64,000 nt of DNA, taken from positions 5,660,501 to 5,724,500 of the forward strand of contig NZ_CP136051.1 in NCBI RefSeq assembly GCF_032999765.1, written 5' to 3'. The position numbers and the translations under genes were made by a program. Positions within the stretch are counted from its first letter, which is position 1. Every line of letters starts with the position of its first letter. The notes beneath the pieces were generated by a model, which was not told the origin of the DNA, did not search any database, and saw nothing but the letters and a program-made list of their open reading frames with translations. Of the stretch, positions 38,150 to 46,693 are shown piece after piece. This stretch comes from Imperialibacter roseus (GTDB lineage: Bacteria > Bacteroidota > Bacteroidia > Cytophagales > Cyclobacteriaceae).

Positions 38150-38184
38150 TTAAGGTTAACCAAATGGTAGGTTGTTTTCAGCCT

Positions 38185-41022
38185 ATGCTAAAGCCAACCG
38201 CTCTAACCTTACTTCTGCTGTGTTTTTTTCATCCTATTTTTGCGCAGGTTCCGGTTATGGAAAACAACCCTACCACACTAAAATGGAACGAGATAATAAC
38301 CGACAACTTCAATGTGCTTTTTCCCGAAGGCTTTGAAAAAGAAGGCCAGCGAATGGCCAGCACGCTGGAGCACCTCCATGGCCCTGTGTCCAGGTCGCTG
38401 GGCAAGAAGCCGAGACCTATTCCAATTCTGTTGCAAAATCAAGGAGTTATCTCCAACGGATTTGTAACACTGGGGCCCAGACGATCCGAATTTTATACCT
38501 CTCCCCCTCAAGACTACAAGTTTCTCGGCAACAACGATTGGCTCAACACGCTGGCTACCCACGAATTCCGGCATGTTGTGCAATACGACAAGGCTATCAC
38601 AGGGATTTCAAAGCTTGGCTACTGGTTTTTTGGAGAGGACGTACTGGCGGGCCTGGCATTTATCTCCACACCCCTTTGGCTTTGGGAGGGCGACGCCGTG
38701 GGAATCGAAACAGCTATGTCCGGTTCGGGCAGGGGCCGCATTCCCTATTTCCAGGCACTTCACCGTGCCAATGTGCTTGACAGAGGTGGATTTAAGTATC
38801 AGAAGCAGTATTTGCGATCCTACAAAGACCAGGTTCCTAACCATTACCTCACCGGTTACCTGATGACCACCTTCCTTCGCAAGACATACGGTGATGACAT
38901 TCTGGACAGGGTAACCGAACGGTCCTTTAGCTGGCCAATTCTCCCCTTCACATTCTCCAGGGCACTGAAAAAAGAAACCGGACTCAACCTCACCAGAAAC
39001 TACAACCTCATGACTGAGGAAATGGAAGGGCTATATGAAAACCAGGTGGCCGACTTGACGCTGACAAGTTTCGAGTCCGTGAACCAAAAGAGAGGAAAAG
39101 CATACACAGAATACGCCTATCCCCAGTTATCGGCTGATCAGAGTGTACTGGCCGTCCGGTATGGCATCGGCGACATTTCTCAGCTCGTAGAACAGGAAAG
39201 TAATGGGAGCTGGAGAGTGTTGCACACGCTTGGTGTTTGGGAAGACAACGGTTACCTATCGTCGGGCGGTGACAAGGTCGTTTGGAATGAAATTCTCTTT
39301 CACCCACGCTGGGACAAAACCACCTATTCCTCAATCAAAGTTTTTGATTTGAAAACAGGAAAAGCAGCTACCCTGGGCAAACGCAAGCGCTACAAAGGAG
39401 CTGGCATTTCGCCAGATGGCACAACCGTGATTACCATAGAATCAAGCATCGACAATCAGTTCAACATTGTGCTGCTCGACGCAAAAAGCGGTAATGTCCT
39501 CAACAGATTCGAAAACCCGGGCAATCACTACTATTCCATGGCGCAGTTTGCAAGCGATGGGCTGTCGATAGTAGCGCTGAAGCATGCTGCTCCCAGAAAA
39601 AGCATCGTTAGCATTGACGTTAAATCTGGTCAGGAAACTGAATGGATCATTTCATCCACTGAAAACCTCGGGCATCCTGTGCTGACGGATGACTGGTTGC
39701 TTTATGCCTCCGATGCATCCGGCCTCGACAATTTATACGCATTCAATCTTTCTTCTAAAGAGCGTTTCCAGATTACTTCCTCGAGGCTGGGGGCCTACAA
39801 CCCCAGCGTCACAAGCGATGGAAGTTGGATTTACTACAACGAAATGACCAAAGATGGTTGGGACATTGTTCGGATTCCATTCGAGCCTGCGAGCTGGACT
39901 AAACTCCAAGACATGGTGGTCAATCCGGTCAATTATTTTGAGCCTTTGGTAGCGCAGGAGAATCAGGCCGACATACTTAACACTGTGCCGGAGGTAACCT
40001 TTAATGTTAAAAAGTACCAGCAGTTCAAGCACCTTTTCCGGCCTTATGGCTGGGGCTGGATAAACACACTCAGCGACAGACAAATTGAGCTGGGGCTATA
40101 CTCGCAAAACATTCTGAGCACCATGTATATGGATGCTGGGTACACCGTTAACCTCACTGAAGGTACCGGGTACTGGTCGGCCAATCTCTCCTACCAGGGC
40201 TTGCCTGTCATTCTTGATGCAGGTGTGCTGTCTGGCACCAGGTCTGTTTTTGAAAATGTCAACAACGACAACAGACTGTACACCTGGACTGAAAAGGGAC
40301 TCAACGGCGGCCTTCGCATTCCTTTTCACTTCACGCACTCAAAGTATCAGGAAGATGCTTCCGTGTCAGCTGTTTTTTCCTCCACTCTGGTTGAAGACTA
40401 TGCCAATCCGGTGCTGGACATTGACCAACAGAGAAATGGCTCCCTTTATTCTGCGCAATACAGCCTGAGCTACTCCAGGCTTCTCAAACAAAGCAAGCGT
40501 GATATTTATCCAAAGTGGGGGCAATCGGTTAGCCTCAGCTATTTTGACACGCCATTAAAAGGAAGCGATTACTTGTCGACGCTGTGGTCGGGAGAGGCGT
40601 ACCTGTACCTGCCCGGTGTGCTGAAGCACCATTCCGTCAGATTGCGTGGAGCCTACCAAAAAGAGGATATCAATAACTACAGGTTTCGCAGCCAGGTTCA
40701 GTACGTCAGAGGCTATGGCTACACATCGTTCAAGGATCTGACCACGTTTTCCGCTAACTATGCGCTACCGCTAGTTTATCCTGATCTCGCCCTGGGCCCA
40801 TTGCTCTATGTCCAGCGAGTTCGGGCGAATGCATTCTACGATTATGGAATAGGAACCACACCCTCTTCCGACGTTACATTCAGTTCGGTAGGCCTCGACC
40901 TCTTCTTGGATTACAATATCATGAGATACCTGCCTGTTTTTTCCACTGGTGTCAGGATGGTGTACATACCAGATCAAGACACCTATGTTTTCAATGTGCT
41001 GCTGGGGTCGATTGGCTTCTAG
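38185..41022 (+). CDS. Peptidase-MA-like / beta-propeller / outer membrane beta-barrel fusion protein
   Basis: The ATG at 38185 gives a signal peptide (MLKPTALTLLLLCFFHPIFAQ) and 945 residues; ATGs at 38164 and 38137 are in frame, the last overlapping the previous gene. Residues about 20-260 look like a gluzincin metallopeptidase: HEFRH (His126, Glu127, His130) and, 38 residues after the second histidine, WLWEGDAVGIE with the likely third zinc ligand Glu168. Residues about 300-620 are WD40/TolB-like (PD40) propeller repeats (SPDGTTVITI, SDGSWIYYNEM). The last 330 residues are amphipathic strands ending in Phe (VLLGSIGF), typical of an outer membrane beta-barrel. It is probably anchored in the outer membrane with the peptidase in the periplasm or outside. 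Role unknown. Confidence 0.8.
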   Translation: MLKPTALTLLLLCFFHPIFAQVPVMENNPTTLKWNEIITDNFNVLFPEGFEKEGQRMASTLEHLHGPVSRSLGKKPRPIPILLQNQGVISNGFVTLGPRRSEFYTSPPQDYKFLGNNDWLNTLATHEFRHVVQYDKAITGISKLGYWFFGEDVLAGLAFISTPLWLWEGDAVGIETAMSGSGRGRIPYFQALHRANVLDRGGFKYQKQYLRSYKDQVPNHYLTGYLMTTFLRKTYGDDILDRVTERSFSWPILPFTFSRALKKETGLNLTRNYNLMTEEMEGLYENQVADLTLTSFESVNQKRGKAYTEYAYPQLSADQSVLAVRYGIGDISQLVEQESNGSWRVLHTLGVWEDNGYLSSGGDKVVWNEILFHPRWDKTTYSSIKVFDLKTGKAATLGKRKRYKGAGISPDGTTVITIESSIDNQFNIVLLDAKSGNVLNRFENPGNHYYSMAQFASDGLSIVALKHAAPRKSIVSIDVKSGQETEWIISSTENLGHPVLTDDWLLYASDASGLDNLYAFNLSSKERFQITSSRLGAYNPSVTSDGSWIYYNEMTKDGWDIVRIPFEPASWTKLQDMVVNPVNYFEPLVAQENQADILNTVPEVTFNVKKYQQFKHLFRPYGWGWINTLSDRQIELGLYSQNILSTMYMDAGYTVNLTEGTGYWSANLSYQGLPVILDAGVLSGTRSVFENVNNDNRLYTWTEKGLNGGLRIPFHFTHSKYQEDASVSAVFSSTLVEDYANPVLDIDQQRNGSLYSAQYSLSYSRLLKQSKRDIYPKWGQSVSLSYFDTPLKGSDYLSTLWSGEAYLYLPGVLKHHSVRLRGAYQKEDINNYRFRSQVQYVRGYGYTSFKDLTTFSANYALPLVYPDLALGPLLYVQRVRANAFYDYGIGTTPSSDVTFSSVGLDLFLDYNIMRYLPVFSTGVRMVYIPDQDTYVFNVLLGSIGF

Positions 41023-41304
41023 TTACTTCTCCACCTTCACACCTTTCCAAAAAGCTACATAACCCTCTATGTTTCTGGCCAGCTCGCTGGCTTTAGGGTA
41101 ATACCAGGCGGCGTCTTTGTTTTGCTCTCCTGCCACTTCCAAGGTGTAATAAGAAGCCGTCCCCTTCCACGGGCAGACTGTATGAGTGTTGCTCTCTTTA
41201 AAAAACTCGCTCTTGATGGTGTTGGCAGGAAAGTAGTGATTGTTTTCAATAACAATGGTGTCATTGCTTTCTGCTATTACCTGGCCGTTCCAAATCGCTT
41301 TCAT
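41023..41304 (-). CDS. DUF427 domain protein
   Basis: 93 residues, the whole DUF427 fold: MKAIWNGQVIAES start, then FPANTIKSEFF, CPWKGTASYY and the ending YVAFWKGVKVE. The family is common in many bacteria and has no agreed biochemical role. Its stop codon directly abuts the stop of the convergent peptidase-barrel gene. Confidence 0.92.
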   Translation of the reverse strand: MKAIWNGQVIAESNDTIVIENNHYFPANTIKSEFFKESNTHTVCPWKGTASYYTLEVAGEQNKDAAWYYPKASELARNIEGYVAFWKGVKVEK

Positions 41305-41463
41305 AGGTACTTGCTTTTGTTGTACCTGCTTAACATGAAAATGAGGTATTGGTTCTGCAACCCGGTTTTTTTTGGCCCAACTATCTTCCAGCTGACAAAA
41401 ATCAGTTCTTTTTATTTGGACTGATTTTAAATAGGCGTTATTTTGCGTCGATTTTAATAGTCT

Positions 41464-41808
41464 ATGTTACCAGAAGACGCTCAGGAACTTTTCAAAAATG
41501 GGGTAGGTGCTTTGTACCAAAGCACTTCCAACAAGCGGTTCTACCTTGTTTTTCAGGGTGTGGTGCAGCCTTTCAATGCTATTCAGTTCAGTCGGCTCAA
41601 ATCAAAAATGGAGGCAGTTAATCCTGAAAGTCTCCTGCTTAGTCACTCCCTTTGCGACACCGAGGTTGTGTACATCCCGTCAATAGATGTATTGCTCGTT
41701 ATGAGGGTGCAGGAAATGATCGGTTTAAAAGACCTCTTCGCCGGGGCGGCCACCATGCTTGAGTTGACCTCAATTCTTTATAAGCGGGTTTACAACGTAC
41801 TTATTTAG
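41464..41808 (+). CDS. Conserved-looking hypothetical protein
   Basis: 114 residues, no signal peptide and no membrane helix. The predicted mix of helix and strand (FYLVFQGVVQPF, TEVVYIPSIDVLLVMRV) suggests a small globular alpha/beta protein. I do not recognise a family. The composition and codon use match the neighbours, and the frame fills the space between DUF427 and ferritin, so it is likely real. Confidence 0.65.
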   Translation: MLPEDAQELFKNGVGALYQSTSNKRFYLVFQGVVQPFNAIQFSRLKSKMEAVNPESLLLSHSLCDTEVVYIPSIDVLLVMRVQEMIGLKDLFAGAATMLELTSILYKRVYNVLI

Positions 41809-41887
41809 TTTAATTACAAATCAGCCAGCAGCTACACTTTTTGGCTTCGATTCCTGTTATCTTAGCCTATTGAAACCAGATTTTGTT

Positions 41888-42415
41888 ATGAAGGATATTG
41901 TAAGAATGAAAACCTCACTTTCTGAAGAAATTGAGAAACTTTTGAACGAGCAAGTGCGCAGAGAGGCCATTAGCTCCTTCAACTATATGGCCATCTCTTC
42001 CTGGTGCGAGCGCAACGGCTACGTACATAGCGCCCGGTTCTTTGAGCTTCAGTCCGACGAGGAACGTGCTCACATGAAAAAAATATTCAACTATATCTCA
42101 AGCGTGGGTGGAACGGCCATTGTGCCTGAAATCACCAACATTGTGCAGGAATTCGACTCTTTCAAGTCCGTTTTCGAAATCGCCCTGGAGCAGGAAATTG
42201 CCATTACTCATTCCATCAACAACATCGTTGATAAGTGCTACAAGGCAAAGGATTACACCACTGCCTCTTTTCTCGACTGGTTTATCAACGAGCAGGTGGA
42301 AGAAGAGGCAACGGCAAGAAGATGCCTTGAAATATTTGATCTGGTGGGAGAAGAAGGCGTTGGTAAAATTCTAATTGACAGAGAAATCGGGAAGACCCGA
42401 GGCACGGCAGAATAG
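41888..42415 (+). CDS. Non-haem ferritin
   Basis: 175 residues from the ATG at 41888 (another ATG at 41906 and a TTG at 41870 are in frame). It is a four-helix bundle with all ferroxidase residues of the FtnA type: Glu26, Glu59, His62, Glu103, Gln136 and Glu139, in exactly the E. coli FtnA spacing (33, 3, 41, 33, 3). It oxidises Fe(II) and stores it in a 24-mer shell in the cytoplasm. A strong terminator follows, so it is probably a single-gene unit. Confidence 0.94.
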   Translation: MKDIVRMKTSLSEEIEKLLNEQVRREAISSFNYMAISSWCERNGYVHSARFFELQSDEERAHMKKIFNYISSVGGTAIVPEITNIVQEFDSFKSVFEIALEQEIAITHSINNIVDKCYKAKDYTTASFLDWFINEQVEEEATARRCLEIFDLVGEEGVGKILIDREIGKTRGTAE

Positions 42416-42438
42416 CTGGAAAAAAATTATGTTTGAAG

Positions 42439-42460
42439 GGCTCCCAAAAGGAGCCTTTTT
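42439..42460 (+). terminator. Rho-independent terminator after ferritin
   Basis: GGCTCC-CAAAA-GGAGCC followed by TTTTT, 23 bases after the ferritin stop codon. Confidence 0.92.
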
Positions 42461-42580
42461 CATTTCAGTACCCTTATTGCTCAGTTTACCGTATTAGTTC
42501 AACAGGTCAGGGGAGGTGAATCTATTTTTGACCTTTCGGGGGCCTACTTTTAACTTTTGGTAATTTTTTATCTTCAACTA

Positions 42581-43198
42581 ATGAAACGGATTTTCTACCT
42601 GGTCTGTGTTTTTACTATGGCTTGCTTGTGCCATCTACATGCCCAAAACAGGGCGAGAGACGAAGAGCCAAAAGTGTTGTTCGGAGGCGAAAAAATCAAC
42701 ATTTCCGGGTTTGGAGGAATCATCCTGGAATTCTCATCCATCGAGGGTCATGCTGCCATTATGAATGGCGGCGGTGGGGCGGTACTCTTCAACAGGTCGC
42801 TCTTTCTCGGTGGTTACGGACTCAGTCTGTCCAACAGCGTACACAAAGACGCAATGGGGATCAGGCGGGAAACCAGTTTTACCCACGGTGGTTTTTACGC
42901 TGGCTATGTATTCTTTCCCCACAAGCTGGTTCACTTTGGCGTTAGCAACAAGCTGGGGTGGGGCGTGCTTCGGCTAACACCCGAAGATGACTTTTTGTCC
43001 AACACCTCACCCATATCCGACAATGTGTTCGTGTGGGTGCCGCAGTTGGACGCTGAAATGAACTTCTCTCATTGGTTCAAAGTCAATGCCGGTGTAGGTT
43101 ACCGCACGGTGTCCGCTATTAACAATTCATTTTACGACAATAAAGATTTTAGCAGTCCATCATTCACCTTATCATTTCTATTCGGTTGGTTTAAATAA
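42581..43198 (+). CDS. Small outer membrane beta-barrel-like protein
   Basis: 205 residues from the ATG at 42581, which opens a signal peptide (MKRIFYLVCVFTMACLCHLHAQ). The mature part alternates polar and hydrophobic residues with glycine-rich turns (GGIILEFS, GGGGAVLFN, GGYGLSLSN) and ends in the aromatic residues FLFGWFK, as in 8-10-strand outer membrane barrels. No family is recognised. The next gene starts six bases after its stop, so they form an operon. Confidence 0.75.
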   Translation: MKRIFYLVCVFTMACLCHLHAQNRARDEEPKVLFGGEKINISGFGGIILEFSSIEGHAAIMNGGGGAVLFNRSLFLGGYGLSLSNSVHKDAMGIRRETSFTHGGFYAGYVFFPHKLVHFGVSNKLGWGVLRLTPEDDFLSNTSPISDNVFVWVPQLDAEMNFSHWFKVNAGVGYRTVSAINNSFYDNKDFSSPSFTLSFLFGWFK

Positions 43199-43204
43199 GA
43201 CATC

Positions 43205-43528
43205 ATGGAACAATCACAAAGACGTTTGGTCTTAGGCCTCTTTCTCATCGTCATCGGTGTGCTTTTTCTGCTGAGAAACCTCGATATCATCGATTTACCA
43301 TGGTATTTCCATACCTGGCAAATGTTACTCATTGGGCTTGGAGCCTTCAATTTCCTCACCGGAAATCGTTCATCTGGTTTTATACTTGCCGGTATTGGAG
43401 CCGTTTTTCTGCTTCCCGACATTATGAGTTTCAATTTCAGGGATATTTGGCCGATTGTTTTAATCATTATCGGTGCAAGTCTCTTCTTCCGTAACCGAAA
43501 CAGAACTGACGAGGAAGCCTCGAACTAA
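43205..43528 (+). CDS. LiaF-type transmembrane-domain (DUF5668-like) protein
   Basis: 107 residues with four short membrane helices (residues about 8-25, 38-52, 56-72, 80-97) and the repeated 'G..LI..GV.FLL.N....' pattern seen in DUF5668/LiaI-LiaF membrane domains. It has no DNA-binding domain or PspC domain. In other bacteria the family is tied to envelope stress sensing; here that is an inference only. It follows the beta-barrel gene directly. Confidence 0.8.
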   Translation: MEQSQRRLVLGLFLIVIGVLFLLRNLDIIDLPWYFHTWQMLLIGLGAFNFLTGNRSSGFILAGIGAVFLLPDIMSFNFRDIWPIVLIIIGASLFFRNRNRTDEEASN

Positions 43529-43645
43529 AAATCTGCTTAGTTGACCAAATCGCACTTTTCGGTTGAGCCGACCGTCATGTGACCAGACATTGGTTATCAA
43601 ATGCACTGTTATGTTCGGCGAAACCGAACTCTCAAGCTGAGCGAC

Positions 43646-43677
43646 AAAAAAAGGCAGCTCGATTCGAAGCTGCCTTT
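43646..43677 (-). terminator. Strong hairpin with minus-strand T run
   Basis: AAAGGCAGCT and AGCTGCCTTT pair perfectly over 10 bp around an 8-base loop. The T run (seven Ts including the stem base) is on the minus strand, so it mainly stops leftward transcripts. It could also end the rightward DUF5668 transcript, 120 bases after that gene. Confidence 0.85.
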
Positions 43678-43815
43678 AACCATTAGCTGGATTGCAAAAC
43701 ATTAAACTATTCCTACTTACTTGTTCCTTAGCTGTGTTGAAAAACTAATTTCTTTTTCGAGCTTCCTGGCTTTGTCTAGCCGGCATCATTTCTGCACGGG
43801 TTGCTCTGTTACTTA
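43646..43815 (-). ncRNA. Candidate small RNA or short leader-peptide transcript
   Basis: The 517-base gap between 43529 and 44045 has a -7-like TACATTTG on the minus strand and, about 170 bases on, a strong minus-strand terminator. No large gene lies between. The only open frame of note is a 14-codon one at 43789-43745 (MMPARQSQEARKRN), very basic. Either a small RNA or a tiny-peptide mRNA would fit. I do not recognise a known RNA family. Confidence 0.35.
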
Positions 43816-43820
43816 CAATA

Positions 43821-43828
43821 CAAATGTA
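43821..43828 (-). promoter_or_regulatory. Possible Bacteroidota -7 element, leftward
   Basis: Minus-strand TACATTTG matches TAnnTTTG. No clear -33 TTG is found at the normal spacing, so it rests on one element and its position upstream of a terminator. Confidence 0.35.
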
Positions 43829-44045
43829 GGGCCGATGTAAGAATCATTTTCCTCCTACTTGCTAAAGCCATTACCTGTGTAATTTTTTTCAACAAATTGA
43901 TGATTTCCGCAGGTGGGACATATCCAGAAACGCTGAAATGAGCACACTGGCCACTCTTTTTTAACGTAAAGCTGTTTATTTATCCCATGGCTGTTTTTTC
44001 GGCTGGCCAAACTGATTATATTCGCAACGTAAAAACACAAGCAAT

Positions 44046-44180
44046 ATGTTTAATCCTGCAGTTACTTCCGGTGTTGATCTTTTCGTTTACATCGCTATTG
44101 GACTTATCTCCCTTGTTAATGCACTTCTTTTCGTTAACGCTAGAAAAACGAAAGCCAAGGCTGACGAGAACCACAAATAG
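44046..44180 (+). CDS. 44-residue single-pass membrane protein
   Basis: MFNPAVTSGVDLF, then a hydrophobic helix (VYIAIGLISLVNALLFV) and a basic-acidic tail ending DENHK. The positively charged segment RKTKAKA right after the helix suggests an N-out, C-in orientation. The stop lies 18 bases before the phosphatase start, so the two are probably cotranscribed. No family recognised. Confidence 0.6.
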   Translation: MFNPAVTSGVDLFVYIAIGLISLVNALLFVNARKTKAKADENHK

Positions 44181-44198
44181 GGGTTTGCTTTTGAAAAA

Positions 44199-44906
44199 AT
44201 GAGTACATCAGGCTCATTTGTTTCAATAGAAAATGAGCAAAAAGTATACGCTATTGGCGATATACACGGCTGCATCAATACGTTAAAGGCTTTATTGGAT
44301 CAAATCGACTATAAGGGGCAATGGCCTCTTTTTTTATTGGGCGACTACGTAAACAAGGGGCCCTCTTCATTCGACACCCTCAACTTTATCATCGATTTAA
44401 AAAGCCGGTTTCCCAAAGTCTTTCCTCTGGCAGGCAATCACGATCAGTACCTCCTCTCCTTACTCACCAGAGACGACGACGATTGGCTCGATTCTTCGGA
44501 ATACGCTAACATGAAACGTTATGAAGAGTATCAGACCGTTTCGGATCACAACAAGCGGCTATTTGTAGATTTTCTTCTTTCGCTTCCCTTGTACTACGAA
44601 ACTGAAACCACCTTTTTTGTACATGCCGGGTTCAACTTTGAAAGGAAAAGCATTTTTGACGACACCAGAGCCATGGTCAACACGAGGGCCTTTCATTACG
44701 ACGCCCGTAAGGCCAGCAACAAGCGCCTCGTTCATGGACACTTTCCTGTAGAATTGGCAATTATGAGGAAAAGAATAGAGAGGAAATTTCCAGTGATTCC
44801 ACTGGACAATGGTTGTGTGTATTCAGGCGAAAGAAAGGATATGGGATCGCTCTGCTGCCTTGAGCTAAACGAAATGAAGCTTTTCACTCAGCCCAGGATC
44901 GACTAG
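44199..44906 (+). CDS. PP1/ApaH-like metallophosphoesterase (variant motif)
   Basis: 235 residues. Motif I is GDIHG (Asp21, His23), motif II is GDYVNKGP (Asp49) and motif III is GNHD (Asn80, His81); a further His in FVHAGF and in VHGHFP complete the two-metal centre. Two differences from protein phosphatases are visible: the usual GDYVDRG is GDYVNKG, and GNHE is GNHD. The latter is common in other calcineurin-like enzymes. It is cytosolic and could act on phosphoproteins or on diadenosine polyphosphates; which cannot be read here. Confidence 0.9.
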   Translation: MSTSGSFVSIENEQKVYAIGDIHGCINTLKALLDQIDYKGQWPLFLLGDYVNKGPSSFDTLNFIIDLKSRFPKVFPLAGNHDQYLLSLLTRDDDDWLDSSEYANMKRYEEYQTVSDHNKRLFVDFLLSLPLYYETETTFFVHAGFNFERKSIFDDTRAMVNTRAFHYDARKASNKRLVHGHFPVELAIMRKRIERKFPVIPLDNGCVYSGERKDMGSLCCLELNEMKLFTQPRID

Positions 44907-44958
44907 ACCAAAAAAACCGGAGACAGCCTGGATGCAATTGCAGGCACGAGCCTGCTCG

Positions 44959-45066
44959 TTATACTTCCAGGTCTTTGTTGTGGCTGCTCACTTTGCTGTT
45001 GGGCAAAATAATCGGGCAAATAATCGCCAACACAAACAAAACACCAATAATAACTACCATTGCCAT
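44959..45066 (-). CDS. 35-residue membrane peptide
   Basis: MAMVVIIGVLFVLAIICPIILP forms one membrane helix, followed by a polar tail (NSKVSSHNKDLEV). It sits alone between two genes on the minus strand, downstream of gdhA. Only the hydrophobic-then-polar layout supports it. Confidence 0.45.
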   Translation of the reverse strand: MAMVVIIGVLFVLAIICPIILPNSKVSSHNKDLEV

Positions 45067-45177
45067 AGTTTCGAAATTTTTATGAGAGCTCAAATATAGA
45101 TCAATATTGCGTTGACACCAACTATTAGCTTACCTGGCTCACAATCTATTTAAATTTTTTGCTAGTTCTTACCCGCA

Positions 45178-46521
45178 CTACACAACGCCCTGCTGCAGCA
45201 TGGCGTCCGCTACCTTTCTGAACCCTGCGATATTGGCACCCTTTACGTAGTCAACAATCTTGCTGCCAGCACCATGGTTAACACAGTTTTCATGAATACT
45301 TTTCATAATAATTTTAAGCCTATAGTCCACTTCATCCCGTGTCCACGAAAGCCTTTGGGAGTTTTGTGCCATCTCCAGTCCGGAAGTGCCCACACCACCT
45401 GCATTGGATGCCTTACCTGGCGAAAACAACACGCCTTTTTGCCTGAGGAAGTGCATGGCTTCGGGGGTAGTAGGCATATTGGCCCCTTCAAAAACGCCAA
45501 TCACTCCGTTCTTCACCAATGTTTTGGAATCATCTTCGTCAAGCTCATTTTGTGTGGCACAAGGGTATGCTATATCGCACTTTATTCCCCAAGGTGTCTT
45601 GCTCTCATGAAACTCCGCCTTGAACTTGTCAGCATATTCTTTTATCCTGCCCCTTCTTACATTTTTCAGGTCCTTAATAAAATCAAGTTTCTCTGCGTCA
45701 ATGCCAGCTTTATCATAAACAAAGCCTGATGAGTCTGACACCGTCACAACTTTTGCACCCAGTTCAATAAGCTTCTCGGTGGTGAACTGAGCTACATTTC
45801 CTGAGCCAGAAACCACGGCCGTTTTGCCTGCTATCTCATGACCATGGTGCCGCAGCGCCTCGTCACTGAAATAAACGCAGCCATAGCCTGTTGCCTCGGG
45901 CCTGATCAGGCTGCCTCCATAGTTCAACGATTTGCCGGTAAGCACGCCCGTAAACTCGTTGGTCACTTTCTTATACTGCCCAAAAAGGAACCCAATTTCC
46001 CTGGCACCCACACCGATGTCTCCGGCAGGCACATCGGTAAACTGCCCTATATGCCTGCAAAGCTCCGTCATAAAGCTTTGACAAAACTTCATCACCTCAT
46101 TGTCGCTTTTTCCCTTGGGGTCGAAGTCGGAGCCACCCTTACCTCCACCCAGCGGAAGGGTAGTAAGACTATTCTTAAATACCTGCTCAAATGCCAGAAA
46201 TTTAAGTATGCTCAGGTTGACAGAGGGATGAAACCTCAAACCACCTTTGTATGGCCCAATAGCGGAATTCATTTGTATCCTGAACCCCCGGTTCACTTGA
46301 ATCTCTCCTTTGTCGTCCAACCAGGGCACCCTGAAAATCACCACTCGCTCCGGCTCTACCATCCTTTCCAAAATTTTTGCCTTTTTGTACACAGGATGCT
46401 CCTCCACAAAAGGAACTATCACCTCCGCAAATTCCAATACAGCTTGCAGGAATTCCTTCTCTCCGGGGTTTTTTGCTGCAGTTCTTTCCATAAATGCGGA
46501 TACTAAAGCAGTGTGGCTCAT
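45178..46521 (-). CDS. gdhA: NADP-type glutamate dehydrogenase
   Basis: 447 residues, the length of the hexameric small GDH class. The N-terminal domain shows the substrate site (QMNSAIGPYKGGLRFHP, PLGGGKGGSDFDPKGKSD with the catalytic lysine region, VPAGDIGVGAREIG). The C-terminal Rossmann domain has SGSGNVAQF and the family end KVADAML. The length and GSGNVA motif fit the NADPH-dependent assimilatory enzyme, which makes glutamate from 2-oxoglutarate and ammonium. It is divergent from the DUF6909-like gene. Confidence 0.96.
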   Translation of the reverse strand: MSHTALVSAFMERTAAKNPGEKEFLQAVLEFAEVIVPFVEEHPVYKKAKILERMVEPERVVIFRVPWLDDKGEIQVNRGFRIQMNSAIGPYKGGLRFHPSVNLSILKFLAFEQVFKNSLTTLPLGGGKGGSDFDPKGKSDNEVMKFCQSFMTELCRHIGQFTDVPAGDIGVGAREIGFLFGQYKKVTNEFTGVLTGKSLNYGGSLIRPEATGYGCVYFSDEALRHHGHEIAGKTAVVSGSGNVAQFTTEKLIELGAKVVTVSDSSGFVYDKAGIDAEKLDFIKDLKNVRRGRIKEYADKFKAEFHESKTPWGIKCDIAYPCATQNELDEDDSKTLVKNGVIGVFEGANMPTTPEAMHFLRQKGVLFSPGKASNAGGVGTSGLEMAQNSQRLSWTRDEVDYRLKIIMKSIHENCVNHGAGSKIVDYVKGANIAGFRKVADAMLQQGVV

Positions 46522-46670
46522 GTCTCTTTTTTTTAGGTGTTGATTGATCTCAAAAAATTAATATAAAAGTTTTCAGCGACAAACGTAAACTCGGCGGAAA
46601 AAACCGCCTTCAGAGGGCCCCTATTCAGTTTGTCGGTGCCTGGCACAGTGGTCATTTGAAAGTAAATGGT

Positions 46671-46678
46671 TATTTTTG
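46671..46678 (+). promoter_or_regulatory. Bacteroidota -7 element before the DUF6909-like gene
   Basis: TATTTTTG matches TAnnTTTG, 15 bases before the ATG at 46694, which predicts a very short 5' leader. A -33 element is not clear. Confidence 0.45.
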
Positions 46679-46693
46679 TGTGAAACGTAAAAA

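Noticed and set aside
43650-43677. TTCGAATC within a hairpin looks like a tRNA T-loop
   Set aside because: No tRNA cloverleaf, anticodon arm or acceptor stem is present; the 10-bp stem with T run is a terminator.
43855-44040. Minus-strand frame of 61 codons with a CPTCG motif
   Set aside because: It has one CxxC only, no second metal-ligand pair and no other family sign, so I did not call a zinc-ribbon gene; it lies upstream of the candidate small RNA.
44940-44955. Hairpin GCAGGC-ACGA-GCCTGC after the phosphatase gene
   Set aside because: The stem is good, but there is no T run on either strand, so I did not call a terminator.
45838-46506. Open frame of 222 codons on the plus strand
   Set aside because: It is antisense to gdhA and has no recognisable motif.
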